A stretch of DNA of 64,000 nucleotides. It comes from Chryseobacterium sp. FH2. Its GTDB lineage: Bacteria; Bacteroidota; Bacteroidia; Flavobacteriales; Weeksellaceae. Both the position numbers and the translations under genes were made by a program. The notes below the pieces were generated by a model that was not told the origin of the DNA, ran no database searches, and worked only from the letters and a program-made list of their open reading frames with translations. How positions within the stretch are numbered: the first letter of the stretch is position 1; the number at the start of each line of letters is the position of its first letter. Positions 54,801 through 63,441 of the stretch are shown here, one piece after another. Location: NCBI RefSeq assembly GCF_001045455.1, contig NZ_LFNE01000004.1:345059-409058 (forward strand), read 5' to 3'.

Positions 54801-55544
54801 TTATTTTAATGCATAGCCAATGTAACCCCCATCCACTAACAATTCTGTTCCTGTAATAAAACTGGCATCGTCAGAAGCTAAAAACAACACTGTTTTAGCA
54901 ATTTCATCAGGACTACCCATTCTTTGTAAAGCAGTAGCGGCTGCGAAAATATCCTTAGACTCCCCTCCCGTAGCCTTATCAAAGCCAGGTGTTTCGGTAG
55001 GCCCCGGGCTAACAATATTAACCCTGATTTTTCTTTCGGCTAATTCATTCGCAGCAATCTGAGCGATCTTATTCAGTGCCCCTTTTGTAGCGGAATATAC
55101 ACTAGCTCCCCTATTTGTAGCTGTAGCTACGGTTGAGGAAGTAAATAAAACAGATGATCCGTCTGCAAGATGTGGCAATAATTTTTGTAACGTAAAATAG
55201 GCTCCTTTTACATTGGTATTGAACTGGGCATCAAAATCAGCTTCCGTCGTTTCGCCGATCGGTGAGAATGTTGCGATTCCCGCATTAAGGAAAAGAACAT
55301 CCAGTTTATTGCCGCTTTCCGCAATGGCATTTTCCAGTATCGAAATTTCTTCCAGTTTTGAGGTGTCAGAAACTATGGTTTTCAATTTTGAGCTGCTTAT
55401 TTCTGAAGTTGCCTTTTCAAGATTTTCTGCATTTCTTCCGGTGATCCAAACATCTGCTCCGGCAGTAATAAATGCTTTGGCAGTTGCCAGACCGATACCC
55501 GTAGTCCCACCTGTTATAAGTACATTTTTGTCTGTAAAATTCAT
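54801..55544 (-). CDS. Short-chain dehydrogenase/reductase (divergent from an HxlR regulator)
   Basis: NAD(P)-dependent oxidoreductase of unknown substrate. The 247-residue protein is a classical short-chain dehydrogenase: cofactor loop KNVLITGGTTGIGLATAKAF, acidic VWITGRNAENL, LFLNAGIATF near 86, the YSATKGAL catalytic pair near 150, PGPTETPGF near 180 and a terminal GTELLVDGGYIGYALK. It is divergent from an HxlR-type gene with only 108 bp between them, the usual arrangement of HxlR-controlled stress or quinone reductases. A strong terminator follows it. Confidence 0.9.
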   Translation of the reverse strand: MNFTDKNVLITGGTTGIGLATAKAFITAGADVWITGRNAENLEKATSEISSSKLKTIVSDTSKLEEISILENAIAESGNKLDVLFLNAGIATFSPIGETTEADFDAQFNTNVKGAYFTLQKLLPHLADGSSVLFTSSTVATATNRGASVYSATKGALNKIAQIAANELAERKIRVNIVSPGPTETPGFDKATGGESKDIFAAATALQRMGSPDEIAKTVLFLASDDASFITGTELLVDGGYIGYALK

Positions 55545-55574
55545 TGTAAAATATTATTTAGTTGTTTGACCCTG

Positions 55575-55582
55575 CAAATATA
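55575..55582 (-). promoter_or_regulatory. Candidate -7 box of the short-chain dehydrogenase
   Basis: On the minus strand this reads TATATTTG, a full match to TAnnTTTG, 30 bp before the ATG at 55544. The GTAAC cluster starts about 20 bp upstream of it, over the -33 region. Confidence 0.5.
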
Positions 55583-55602
55583 AACCATGTAAAGTAATTT
55601 TA

Positions 55603-55650
55603 GTAACTTTGTAACAAAAAGTAACAGTAACATTTGAGTAACAAAGTAAC
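55603..55650. promoter_or_regulatory. Cluster of six GTAAC direct repeats, candidate HxlR operator
   Basis: GTAAC occurs at 55603, 55611, 55621, 55627, 55638 and 55646, in one orientation, ending two bases before the HxlR ATG. A plus-strand -7 match TAACTTTG (55604-55611) is buried in the cluster. The position between two divergent genes suits a repressor controlling both. Confidence 0.5.
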
Positions 55651-55652
55651 TT

Positions 55653-56009
55653 ATGGAAGATATTACATGCCAGCAGAACGATACCAACCAAAAACAAATC
55701 ATGGCAGTCCACGACGCGATGGACGTACTGAACGGAAAATGGAAAATATCCATTATCTCATCAGTCTGTTATTATAACAAACGCCGGTTTTCCGATATTT
55801 TAAATGATGTTACAGGTATTTCCAACAGAATGCTGAGCAAAGAGCTGAAAGACCTGGAAATGAACAAACTGATAAAACGTACTGTCATGGATACGCAACC
55901 CGTAACTGTTTTGTATCAGCTCACAGAATATGGCATGACACTTAAGGCTATTATCGACCATCTGGCTGATTGGGGTGTGAAGCACCGGAAAGTCATCATC
56001 GGTGGATAA
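55653..56009 (+). CDS. HxlR-family winged-helix transcriptional regulator
   Basis: Small DNA-binding regulator, probably of the divergent dehydrogenase. The 118-residue protein has the HxlR layout: VHDAMDVLNGKWKISIISSV (helix start and the conserved GKW), RRFSDILNDVTGISNRMLSK, the recognition part LKDLEMNKLIKRTVMDTQPVTVLYQLTEYG and the terminal helix LKAIIDHLADWG. An N-terminal CQQ with Cys7 could be redox-sensitive as in some HxlR proteins, but that is speculative. A terminator follows at 56038. Confidence 0.92.
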   Translation: MEDITCQQNDTNQKQIMAVHDAMDVLNGKWKISIISSVCYYNKRRFSDILNDVTGISNRMLSKELKDLEMNKLIKRTVMDTQPVTVLYQLTEYGMTLKAIIDHLADWGVKHRKVIIGG

Positions 56010-56037
56010 AACCAATATTTTCTAATCAAGAAGACTG

Positions 56038-56072
56038 CCGATACCCAACGGGGAAATATCGGTTTTCTTTTT
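56038..56072 (+). terminator. Terminator of the HxlR gene
   Basis: CCGATA pairs with TATCGG, followed by TTTTCTTTTT, 29 bp after the stop. The flanking AGAC and TTTTCT add possible pairs. Confidence 0.7.
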
Positions 56073-56236
56073 GAATAGCCTATTGAACGACTGAATATTC
56101 AAATTCTAATTGGCAGACAATCTCCTTCACGGAAAGATCGTAATGGAAAAGGGAAAACAGGTTGCCATCGAAAAAGGTGAGTTTTTAAACACACCTTTAT
56201 AAAATACTTTGTAGGAAAACCCTAATACATCAAATC

Positions 56237-56998
56237 CTACCAGGGAATTTCGCCGGTTTCCGGATTCGTCTCTTCGCAGAAAAACTTTCCGGTCACACCA
56301 TCGTTATGGATTAAAGCATATTTTATGATCCGCTTTCCAGCCTCTTCAACGGTACCTGTTCCTCTGTTGTAATTTAGATCTGTTTTAGTAAATCCGGGAC
56401 TTACAGCATTGATCTTAAAATTAGTGTCACGCAATTCATAAGCCAGATTGACAGTATACATATTCAAAGCCGATTTTGATGATAAATAAACAGCTCCTTT
56501 ATGATTATAATATTTGTAAGAAGGAGCACTGTGCAGGGTGATTGAGCCCTGGCTTGAGCTTACCATTACAATTCTTGGCTCTTCCGATTTTTTAAGCAGA
56601 TCCAAAAATGCCTGTGTTACTCTAATTATACCGTAAACATTGGTTTCATATACTTCTTTAAATATTTCAACACTTGTTTCGGCCGCGGTCTGCGGAATCA
56701 CATTTCCATTAATATCCAGTTTTACACCGGTAATTCCTGCATTGTTGATCAGCACATCTAACATATCCGTTTTCTTTCCAATCTCTGCTCGGGCATTTTT
56801 TACAGATTCGTCGTTGGTGACATCAATCTGAATGGCTTCCACGCTGGCCAGACCTTCAGATTTTAATTTCTCAACAGCCTGTAAGCCGTTTTCAAGGCTC
56901 CTGCTTCCGAGATACACAAAAAAACCTTTTTGCAGTAATTGTTTCGCTGCCTCAAAGCCAATCCCTTTATTAGCTCCTGTTATCAATGCTTTTTTCAT
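56237..56998 (-). CDS. Short-chain dehydrogenase/reductase (next to a Crp/Fnr regulator)
   Basis: NAD(P)-dependent oxidoreductase, substrate unknown, resembling the carbonyl-reductase branch. The ATG at 56998 is preferred over 57037 because MKKALITGANKGIGFEAAKQ is the standard start. The 253-residue protein has VYLGSRSLENG, LINNAGITGVKLDINGN, IVMVSSSQGSITLHSAP and the catalytic pair YLSSKSAL, with a terminal CEETNPETGEIPW typical of the group. A TTTACCATTTGGTAAA palindrome lies 55-70 bp before the ATG and is repeated before the Crp/Fnr gene. Confidence 0.9.
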   Translation of the reverse strand: MKKALITGANKGIGFEAAKQLLQKGFFVYLGSRSLENGLQAVEKLKSEGLASVEAIQIDVTNDESVKNARAEIGKKTDMLDVLINNAGITGVKLDINGNVIPQTAAETSVEIFKEVYETNVYGIIRVTQAFLDLLKKSEEPRIVMVSSSQGSITLHSAPSYKYYNHKGAVYLSSKSALNMYTVNLAYELRDTNFKINAVSPGFTKTDLNYNRGTGTVEEAGKRIIKYALIHNDGVTGKFFCEETNPETGEIPW

Positions 56999-57052
56999 TT
57001 TTGTTGATTTAACTTTAACTGTGCAAAATTGCTTCAATTAAAAATAAAGCCA

Positions 57053-57068
57053 TTTACCATTTGGTAAA
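57053..57068. promoter_or_regulatory. Candidate Crp/Fnr-type operator upstream of the dehydrogenase
   Basis: TTTACCATTTGGTAAA has exact 6-bp inverse arms TTTACC and GGTAAA around ATTT. A copy differing by one base lies at 57694. Confidence 0.6.
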
Positions 57069-57090
57069 AAGTCAATTTTACCTGTACATT

Positions 57091-57660
57091 TTAGCGGATA
57101 TTTTTCCTGATCCTGCTCAGTGATTGCTGTGTAACGCCCAAATAAGAAGCAATATAAGACAGCGGAACACGATTGGTAATAGTTGGAAACTTTTCTAAAA
57201 ATATAAGATACCGTGTCGTGGCATCTTCCGAAACCAAAGGACTTCTCCTGTCCAGCTTTTCCAGTAGTGTTTTCTGAATAATTTTATTGACGATACCATC
57301 CCAGCCGATAATAGTATTGGAAAGTTCTTCCCAGTCTTTCCGGGAAAATACCAGCAATTTACAGTCTGTCACTGCCTGAACGTATTCGGAAGCCGCGATC
57401 TTTGCTTCAAAATGATGCCAGTCGACAATCAAATGATTTTCATCTCCAAAATATTTGGTGATTTCCTCTCCTTTGTTGCTGTAATAGCAAACCCGAAGCA
57501 CCCCTTGCAAAATAAAACCGACCCGGTTCGGAATTTTTCCTGCTTCGGAAAAATAATCGTCTTTTTTTAATTCAAGCTCAGCGGTTTTACCTGTGATCAA
57601 TTCGATCTGCTGATCGTTCAGATTCCCGAATTGCAATAAAAAGTCTATCAGCTGTTTCAT
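57091..57660 (-). CDS. Crp/Fnr-family transcriptional regulator
   Basis: Cyclic-nucleotide-binding-type regulator, likely controlling itself and the dehydrogenase downstream. The 189-residue protein has the N-terminal sensor beta-barrel (about 25-115, KDDYFSEAGKIPNRVGFILQ, GVLRVCYYSNKGEEITKYF) and a C-terminal helix-turn-helix PLSYIASYLGVTQQSLSRIRK. The HTH is the usual one of the flavobacterial Crp group, which often lacks cAMP binding. Its own upstream region holds the same 16-bp palindrome as the dehydrogenase. Confidence 0.9.
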   Translation of the reverse strand: MKQLIDFLLQFGNLNDQQIELITGKTAELELKKDDYFSEAGKIPNRVGFILQGVLRVCYYSNKGEEITKYFGDENHLIVDWHHFEAKIAASEYVQAVTDCKLLVFSRKDWEELSNTIIGWDGIVNKIIQKTLLEKLDRRSPLVSEDATTRYLIFLEKFPTITNRVPLSYIASYLGVTQQSLSRIRKNIR

Positions 57661-57693
57661 CCTGCCAAATTAGCTAAAATGCTCTATATTAGA

Positions 57694-57709
57694 TTTATCA
57701 TTTGGTAAA
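57694..57709. promoter_or_regulatory. Candidate Crp/Fnr-type operator upstream of the regulator gene
   Basis: TTTATCATTTGGTAAA differs by one base from the palindrome at 57053 and lies 34-49 bp before the regulator ATG, a position that suits autoregulation. Confidence 0.55.
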
Positions 57710-57851
57710 AAATACAGCCATTTTAAACACAAAAGGCCACAATGGAACAACCCATATTTTTTTATGTTTTCACTAATAATTATTATCTTAATGGTACGTT
57801 ATAATAATGTGCCCATATTTAAGATATCATCAATATTAAAAAAATATCTTT

Positions 57852-58994
57852 ATGAATCATCTGCTGAAAAAACTATTTTTCCTCATCTGTATTTTTTGCT
57901 TTCCAGGAATAAAAGCCCAGGATCTACCCTCAATTTTTTTAGATGTCGCCAATGACAATCCACTTAAAACTGAACTCGATAAAGCAATCAACAGCAGTGC
58001 GAGATCATATTTTAAAGATCAGAAAGCAGTTGGTTTATCCATAGGAATATTACTCAACGGGAAAGCCTATTTTTATAACTATGGGGAAATGGAAAGCGGA
58101 AAAAAAATGTTGCCTGCCAATAATACGATCTATGAAATAGGCTCCATCACCAAAACATTTACGGGAATAGCATTGGCTCAGACCGTATTGGAAAAAAAGA
58201 TTAATATTCAGGATGATATCCGCAAATATCTAAAAGGAGAATATCCAAACCTGGAGTATAAGGGTCAGCCTATAAAAATGGTAAACCTTACCAGCCATAC
58301 CTCAAGAATTACCCGTATTTTTCCTAATAATTGGGAAAGAGATGATTATATTCCCGAAAATCCGTTTGCTAACTATTCCAGGGAAATGTTTTTTGAAGGA
58401 TTGCATCATATGAAGATGGATACTCTTGCCGGGACAAAATATGAATATTCGAATATGGCGGTAGCGTTATTGGGAACCATTCTGGAAGATATAAATCATC
58501 AAAGCTATTTCACACTTATCAGAAAACAGATATTAGAGCCTCTAGACATGAAAAACACTACTATAGACCTCTCAAAGGCTGATAAAACAATGATTGCCAA
58601 ATCTCATAACGAAAAAAAGGAAGTGGTTCCTTATTGGGATTTGCCTGCTTTGCCTGCAATGGGCGCTTTGCGTTCGACCACCGCAGATATGGTTAAATAT
58701 ATTGAAGCCAACAATAAAGACTTCCTGCCAGGTATGAATCTATCACATCAATTTACATTTGCGGGGAGTGAAGGAGATATGGGATTTAACTGGTTTATAC
58801 ACAAAACTCCTGAAGGAGTTACATATTACGAACATACCGGCGGAACCGGTGGTGCAAGAAGTTCCCTTCAATGTTTCCCTCAAAGCAATTCAGGTTTTAT
58901 CATTCTTACCAATAGCCTGGCCAATCGAAAAATTCTGGAAAAGGAGTTGAACAAATTTATTATGAAATCATCTTTAAAAGAGAAACAACAATAG
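57852..58994 (+). CDS. Serine hydrolase of the beta-lactamase/class C family, secreted
   Basis: Penicillin-binding-protein-like serine hydrolase; true substrate (beta-lactam, D-peptide or ester) unknown. The 380-residue protein has a signal peptide ending near IKAQ. All three active-site motifs are present: SITK with Ser98 and Lys101, YSN at 199-201, and HTGGTGG near 330 as the KTG-equivalent. Length and motif spacing match class C-like esterases and beta-lactamases. It stands alone downstream of the divergent Crp/Fnr gene. Confidence 0.88.
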   Translation: MNHLLKKLFFLICIFCFPGIKAQDLPSIFLDVANDNPLKTELDKAINSSARSYFKDQKAVGLSIGILLNGKAYFYNYGEMESGKKMLPANNTIYEIGSITKTFTGIALAQTVLEKKINIQDDIRKYLKGEYPNLEYKGQPIKMVNLTSHTSRITRIFPNNWERDDYIPENPFANYSREMFFEGLHHMKMDTLAGTKYEYSNMAVALLGTILEDINHQSYFTLIRKQILEPLDMKNTTIDLSKADKTMIAKSHNEKKEVVPYWDLPALPAMGALRSTTADMVKYIEANNKDFLPGMNLSHQFTFAGSEGDMGFNWFIHKTPEGVTYYEHTGGTGGARSSLQCFPQSNSGFIILTNSLANRKILEKELNKFIMKSSLKEKQQ

Positions 58995-59111
58995 TTAATT
59001 AGGTTTTAGAAATAGAAAATGACTGAATTTTCCCTTTTTTTAATAATCATACCAATAGCTTCCAAATTCTATATTACCCATATTATTTTCCTTTACCATT
59101 TCAATTCATAC

Positions 59112-59297
59112 TTAGGCTTCATCCTTAGTATTCTTAACCAGACCAATACCCGAAGAAAAAAAGATCAAACCTAACACACCTATTACGGCCAGTGTTGTAT
59201 ATGCTGAATTTTTATTGATCAATTCGTATCCTGTATAAATTAAACCTGCAATACCTAAAACAGTAAGTATAGTTCCAAATGTGCGTTTTACGTTCAT
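59112..59297 (-). CDS. Small two-helix membrane protein, function unknown
   Basis: The 61-residue protein has two hydrophobic segments (FGTILTVLGIAGLIYTGYEL and TTLAVIGVLGLIFFSSGIGL) separated by INKNSAY, and a charged tail KNTKDEA. The start MNVKRTFG fits small membrane proteins of the DUF3185-like type frequent in flavobacteria; I do not assign a role. It lies alone between two plus-strand genes, followed by the promoter region of the BrkB-like gene on the other strand. Confidence 0.6.
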   Translation of the reverse strand: MNVKRTFGTILTVLGIAGLIYTGYELINKNSAYTTLAVIGVLGLIFFSSGIGLVKNTKDEA

Positions 59298-59536
59298 AGC
59301 ATTATTTTTATATTAAGTTAAGCAACTATCATACCTTTTAGATTAAACCATTCCCAAAATTATTATTCATTTTAATCCTGGAAAGCAAACTAATAAAAAT
59401 TGATTCTCATTCCTGTCAACAATCACCTTATTTCGAAATATTCTAAAAATTGGCAAAAATATTGCTAAGATTTATAAGTATCTATATTTCTATTTTCTTC
59501 ACAAGTTTAAGGCTATAAACGTAAATTACAACAGAG

Positions 59537-60490
59537 ATGGTAAAGAATATTAAATTTTTTTGGGAAGTTTTAAAAGAAACTTTTATAGAATGGAATAAAT
59601 CATCGGCCTCTGATAATTCAGCAAGTCTGGCCTATTATGCTATCTTTTCCATTCCGGGACTGCTAATCATTATCATCTGGATTGCAGGATATTTCTTTGG
59701 CCAGGAAGCTATACAGGGAGAAATAAGTTCTCAAATCAGCGGGCTAATGGGCTCAGAGACTGCTAAAAGTGTAGAGGGTATGGTTACAGGAGCCTTAATT
59801 GATAAAGAAAATATTATTATGAAAATTGTAGGTATTGGATCACTTGTATTTGGTTCTACAACCTTATTTTTTCAACTGCAGAAATCATTAAATAATCTCT
59901 GGGATGTAGAAGCTGCTCCCAAAAAAGCGTGGGAAAAGTTTATCCTCGACAGAGCAAACTCATTGGGAATGATCCTTATATTAGGTTTCTTACTGATGAT
60001 TACCATGATACTGTCATCAGCAATAAGTTTATTTAATAATTTCATTACCAGATATTTTGGAATTGAAACCTATTTATTTATTGAGATTATCAATTTTGGA
60101 ATCGGCTTTGGAGTCGTTATGCTCTTATTCTCCCTGATGTTTAAAATGCTTCCTGATGTTGAAATAAGCTGGAAACCCGTCTGGAGAGGCGCATTTCTTA
60201 CTTCTATACTTTTCACAGCCGGAAAATTTCTACTGAGTTTATATTTTAGCGAATTTAAGCCTACTTCTACTTTCGGAACTGCAGGAACAATTATTTTAAT
60301 TATGCTGTGGATCAATTATTCCTGTATGATCGTATTTTTTGGTGTTGAATTCACGAAAATTTACAGCTATAAAAAAGGCTATAAAATTGTTCCCTCAAAA
60401 CATGCCAAATGGAATAGCGCAAAACTGTATGAGGAAGAACACGAAAAAAATTCTGATTCCTATAAACCTGACAGTAAAACAACAAAATAG
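59537..60490 (+). CDS. YihY/BrkB-family inner-membrane protein
   Basis: Polytopic membrane protein of unknown function. The 317-residue protein has six hydrophobic segments and the family pattern: an N-terminal SSASDNSASLAYYAIFSIPG, GIGSLVFGSTTLFFQLQKSLNNLWDVEA near 95, and FGTAGTIILIMLWINYSCMIVFFGVEFTKIYS near 252. The hydrophilic tail (HEKNSDSYKPDSKTTK) is typical. Early reports of RNase BN activity for this family were not upheld. It precedes an outer-membrane protein gene after 83 bp, possibly co-transcribed. Confidence 0.9.
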   Translation: MVKNIKFFWEVLKETFIEWNKSSASDNSASLAYYAIFSIPGLLIIIIWIAGYFFGQEAIQGEISSQISGLMGSETAKSVEGMVTGALIDKENIIMKIVGIGSLVFGSTTLFFQLQKSLNNLWDVEAAPKKAWEKFILDRANSLGMILILGFLLMITMILSSAISLFNNFITRYFGIETYLFIEIINFGIGFGVVMLLFSLMFKMLPDVEISWKPVWRGAFLTSILFTAGKFLLSLYFSEFKPTSTFGTAGTIILIMLWINYSCMIVFFGVEFTKIYSYKKGYKIVPSKHAKWNSAKLYEEEHEKNSDSYKPDSKTTK

Positions 60491-60573
60491 AACCTATTCA
60501 TACTCGGGAATATTTAAATATTAATACCTTCTTAGAACTATGTAACCTTTTCGGTAAATACTAAATAAAAACC

Positions 60574-61422
60574 ATGAACAACTGTCAAAACGTTTTTAAA
60601 TTAATTTTTAGTGCTATATTCCTGCCTTTTGTATGCTTCGGGCAACAAAAAGAGCCCCATCAGAGATATTCACTGTTTAATCCCGTTCCGCCGGCTCTTA
60701 TGAGGGAAATGGAAACCGATCGCCCTGACGTGACTGAATCTCCTTATACAGTGGATGCAGGACATTTTCAGTATGAAACGGACCTAGTAAGGCTGGTTAA
60801 GGAAAAATCTGACTTACAGAAAACGAGCACTTTACTAATCAACCAGGCCAATCTAAAGATTGGAATTACAGGAAGTACAGCAATACAGATTGGTTTCCAG
60901 ACATACGGCTGGCAAAAGGAAAGGGAAATTGCTACAGGTTCTGAAGTAGCCAGTAACGGAATCGGTGACGTAACGCTAAGAATTAAACAAAACTTAATAG
61001 GAAATAATCACGGGGATTTTGCATTGGCAGTATTACCTTACGTCAAGTTTCCAACTTCGAAATATGATGAAGAAAGCCGCTTTGAAGGTGGACTAATTGT
61101 ACCCATGTCATACAAACTTCCCAGAGAATGGAAGCTTGGATTACAATTGGAAGTTGATAGGCTCAAAGATCTGGATCAACAGGCGATGCATACTGAGTTT
61201 TTACAGACACTGACCCTAAGCCACCCATTATTAAAAGGTGTTGATGGAATCGCTGAGACGTATTATACCTATGATTTTAAAGCCCATGAATTATCTAATT
61301 TTATCAATGCTGCGATTCAAATGGAGGTCGTAAAAGACTTTAAATTGGATATCGGAATTAATTATGGAATACAAGATACCGCAGCAAAACATTATTTTAT
61401 TGGTGCGTCTTATCGTCTTTAA
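60574..61422 (+). CDS. MetA-pathway-like outer-membrane beta-barrel protein
   Basis: Probable outer-membrane transporter-type barrel, substrate unknown. The 282-residue protein has a signal peptide ending near CFGQ, then the family start METDRPDVTESPYTVDAGHFQYETDLV, the NGIGDVTLRIKQNLIG turn near 128, ALAVLPYVKFPTSK near 153 and a C-terminal HYFIGASYRL barrel end. This matches the phenol-degradation MetA-pathway transporter family (Pfam Phenol_MetA_deg), whose name comes from early annotation and does not prove phenol use. It likely shares an operon with the BrkB gene. Confidence 0.82.
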   Translation: MNNCQNVFKLIFSAIFLPFVCFGQQKEPHQRYSLFNPVPPALMREMETDRPDVTESPYTVDAGHFQYETDLVRLVKEKSDLQKTSTLLINQANLKIGITGSTAIQIGFQTYGWQKEREIATGSEVASNGIGDVTLRIKQNLIGNNHGDFALAVLPYVKFPTSKYDEESRFEGGLIVPMSYKLPREWKLGLQLEVDRLKDLDQQAMHTEFLQTLTLSHPLLKGVDGIAETYYTYDFKAHELSNFINAAIQMEVVKDFKLDIGINYGIQDTAAKHYFIGASYRL

Positions 61423-61571
61423 AGCGTAGATTATTTTGAGCAGACAATAAAGTGGTAAAAACGGAAATCGTGGATCACCAAAAAGAAATTTCATGGAAGA
61501 ATTTTTAGCTCATGAATATGATGATTTAAATTTTCTTTGTGAACAAGACGGCGATACGTTTAAAGTATACT

Positions 61572-62405
61572 TTACTTATGTTGCTGAAATAACCATTTTG
61601 GAATTGCTTCATTCAGCAACAATGGAATGGTTATATTGTCGTGGTTCAGCTCTGAATAACTGGTAAAAATGATCTTTTTCCCCTCTCTGAGTTTTCCGAA
61701 AAGTTCCGCGCTTCCATTATATGGATTGTCCGTATCTTTTTCTCCGTGTATAAGCCAGATATTTTTCTTTTTTAATGTCTGTAAATTTGAAAAATCGGGA
61801 ACTGCGGCAATTGAAACCAATGCCGCAAATTGTTTCGGTTCCATGCTTAGCATATTCTGAGCTGTAGAAGCCCCCATTGAATATCCGAGCAGGTATACCC
61901 TGCCGGTATCTATATTGGTATATTCTTTTTTCAGATCTGTAATCAGCTCCAATAAGCTACGAACCTCTTCTGATGGTTTTGAAATGGATATACCATTTTC
62001 ATTTTCTGCGTAATTGGAAGAACGTTCACTGAATTGCGGCACCAGAACAAAACATTTATATTTTTCATAAACCCCGTTTCTGATCCAGATTCGTGATAAA
62101 GGTTCCAATTGCTTCTCATTATCATTTCCAATGCGAGTGGAATTGTGCAGAGTAATAACCAACGGATATTTTTTGCTGCTTTTATAATCCTTTGGTAGTA
62201 AAAGGCGGTAAGGCAATTCTTTATTTCCCCTTGTATATATTCGCCTTAGAAATTTATCTGTTGAAAGATTGTTCAGCGTTGCCTTTGTTTGTGCAAATGT
62301 CAAGCTATCAATCATCGTTTTATTATGGTTTTGTATTTGGGCAAATGAAAATTTTGCAGCAAGCAAACATAACGTGAAGATGATGTATTTGATTTTTTTA
62401 TGCAT
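61572..62405 (-). CDS. Secreted alpha/beta-hydrolase (esterase/peptidase-like)
   Basis: Secreted esterase-like hydrolase; substrate unknown. The 277-residue protein has a signal peptide ending near FAQ, a 40-residue leader, then LPYRLLLPKDYKSSKKYPLVITLHNST with the oxyanion region, the nucleophile elbow GYSMG with Ser176, an Asp in IHGEKDTDNP and His in ELNHDNI near the end. The KYPLVITLH and GYSMG layout is that of the polyhydroxybutyrate-depolymerase-like or feruloyl esterases. It starts 23 bp after the AHSA1 gene in the same direction. Confidence 0.85.
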   Translation of the reverse strand: MHKKIKYIIFTLCLLAAKFSFAQIQNHNKTMIDSLTFAQTKATLNNLSTDKFLRRIYTRGNKELPYRLLLPKDYKSSKKYPLVITLHNSTRIGNDNEKQLEPLSRIWIRNGVYEKYKCFVLVPQFSERSSNYAENENGISISKPSEEVRSLLELITDLKKEYTNIDTGRVYLLGYSMGASTAQNMLSMEPKQFAALVSIAAVPDFSNLQTLKKKNIWLIHGEKDTDNPYNGSAELFGKLREGKKIIFTSYSELNHDNITIPLLLNEAIPKWLFQQHK

Positions 62406-62428
62406 GAGATTTTTGGTTTTTCGTTTTA

Positions 62429-62887
62429 TCAGTGGTTGCGAATATAATCAGCCAATTTTTCAAGTGATTGTTCTGTTCCCGTTTCGTTATCTTTTGGATT
62501 GATACCTTCAGGAATATTCCTGAAAACGATTGTCACTTTTGTTGAATTTTTTTCGTTTTCCTCCAGGCTTACCTCCATGATCATTTTATCTGTGAATTCT
62601 TTTTTATCTGAGTGGAAATTAATAGCCTGAACAATTTTTTCATAGGGTTTGAGTTCAATAAATTCTGCGGAAAAACGATCTTCGTTGCCAGAGGTTTTGC
62701 CTCGTGTATTGCTGTCAATATAAAAAAGTGACATATCGTATCCCCCACCCACTTTCAGGTCAAAATCATGAATTTCACCTTTCATATTGTTAGGTGCAAG
62801 CCAATTTTCCAACGCTTTTTTACTGACAAAGGCTTTATACACCTTTTCTCTTTCTGCAAAAATTATTCTGGAATTTGTTGTTGACAT
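62429..62887 (-). CDS. SRPBCC/AHSA1-family protein
   Basis: Small START-like fold protein of the AHSA1 group, often a lipid- or ligand-binding or stress-related protein; role unknown here. The 152-residue protein has the family start NSRIIFAEREKVYKAFVSKKALENWLAPNNMKGEIHDFDLKVGGGYDMSL and the ending EQSLEKLADYIRNH, both typical. It precedes the secreted esterase gene after 23 bp, so the two are probably an operon, though one is cytoplasmic and the other secreted. Confidence 0.88.
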   Translation of the reverse strand: MSTTNSRIIFAEREKVYKAFVSKKALENWLAPNNMKGEIHDFDLKVGGGYDMSLFYIDSNTRGKTSGNEDRFSAEFIELKPYEKIVQAINFHSDKKEFTDKMIMEVSLEENEKNSTKVTIVFRNIPEGINPKDNETGTEQSLEKLADYIRNH

Positions 62888-63441
62888 AGATTTGATGTTG
62901 ATAGCTAATTTACAAAATAGATGATTTCATCAGCTTAAAAATAAATGGATTATTGCAGTTTTGAAGTTTACTTTGATAGTACCGGATTCCCACCTGCGCG
63001 ATAAATACCACAAGATGTAGAAAATTGAAAATCGTGGCTGAATTTTTTTTAAATCTATATCCCAACCTACTGTTTTGAAGTTAAAAAAGAGAACAAAAAT
63101 TTACAAAAGCACTCAAAAATGTCTGCGTAAATCAACAAATTTTGATTTTTTTTTCATTTTTTTCAGTTCCACAAAGCCCATAAATACTAGATTCTGTTTT
63201 ATATTATGTTAAATAACAGCAGTTTACGCCAACAATTTTAATCAAAACTGATTTGTGTAATAAAAAAATAACATATATTTAACATTACTAAAAAACACAA
63301 AACTATGAACCCTCTCACTCATTATCCAAAACGGTAAACCAATCCGTACATATTCATAAAAGCACTATTCATTTTTTATAAAGTGAATGTAAAACTTTTC
63401 TGTTATCCTCAATTAAAATTAACACTAACCAATAAAAACAC
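62888..63441. other. 554-bp spacer before the type VI secretion gene
   Basis: No gene is seen. Near the tssD side a TTG (63253-63255) lies 18 bp before TATATTTA (63274-63281), one base off the TAnnTTTG consensus; this would give a 5' leader of about 155 bases. The rest is AT-rich. Confidence 0.35.

Noticed and set aside
56110..56202. 30-codon open stretch ending in KGEFLNTPL between HxlR and the next dehydrogenase
   Set aside because: It could be the tail of a lost gene, but it has no start of its own and no recognised relative.
61493..61666. 57-codon frame (MEEFLAHEYDDLNFLCEQDG..)
   Set aside because: The second half lies opposite the esterase gene and the first half has no recognised relative; probably chance or an old remnant.
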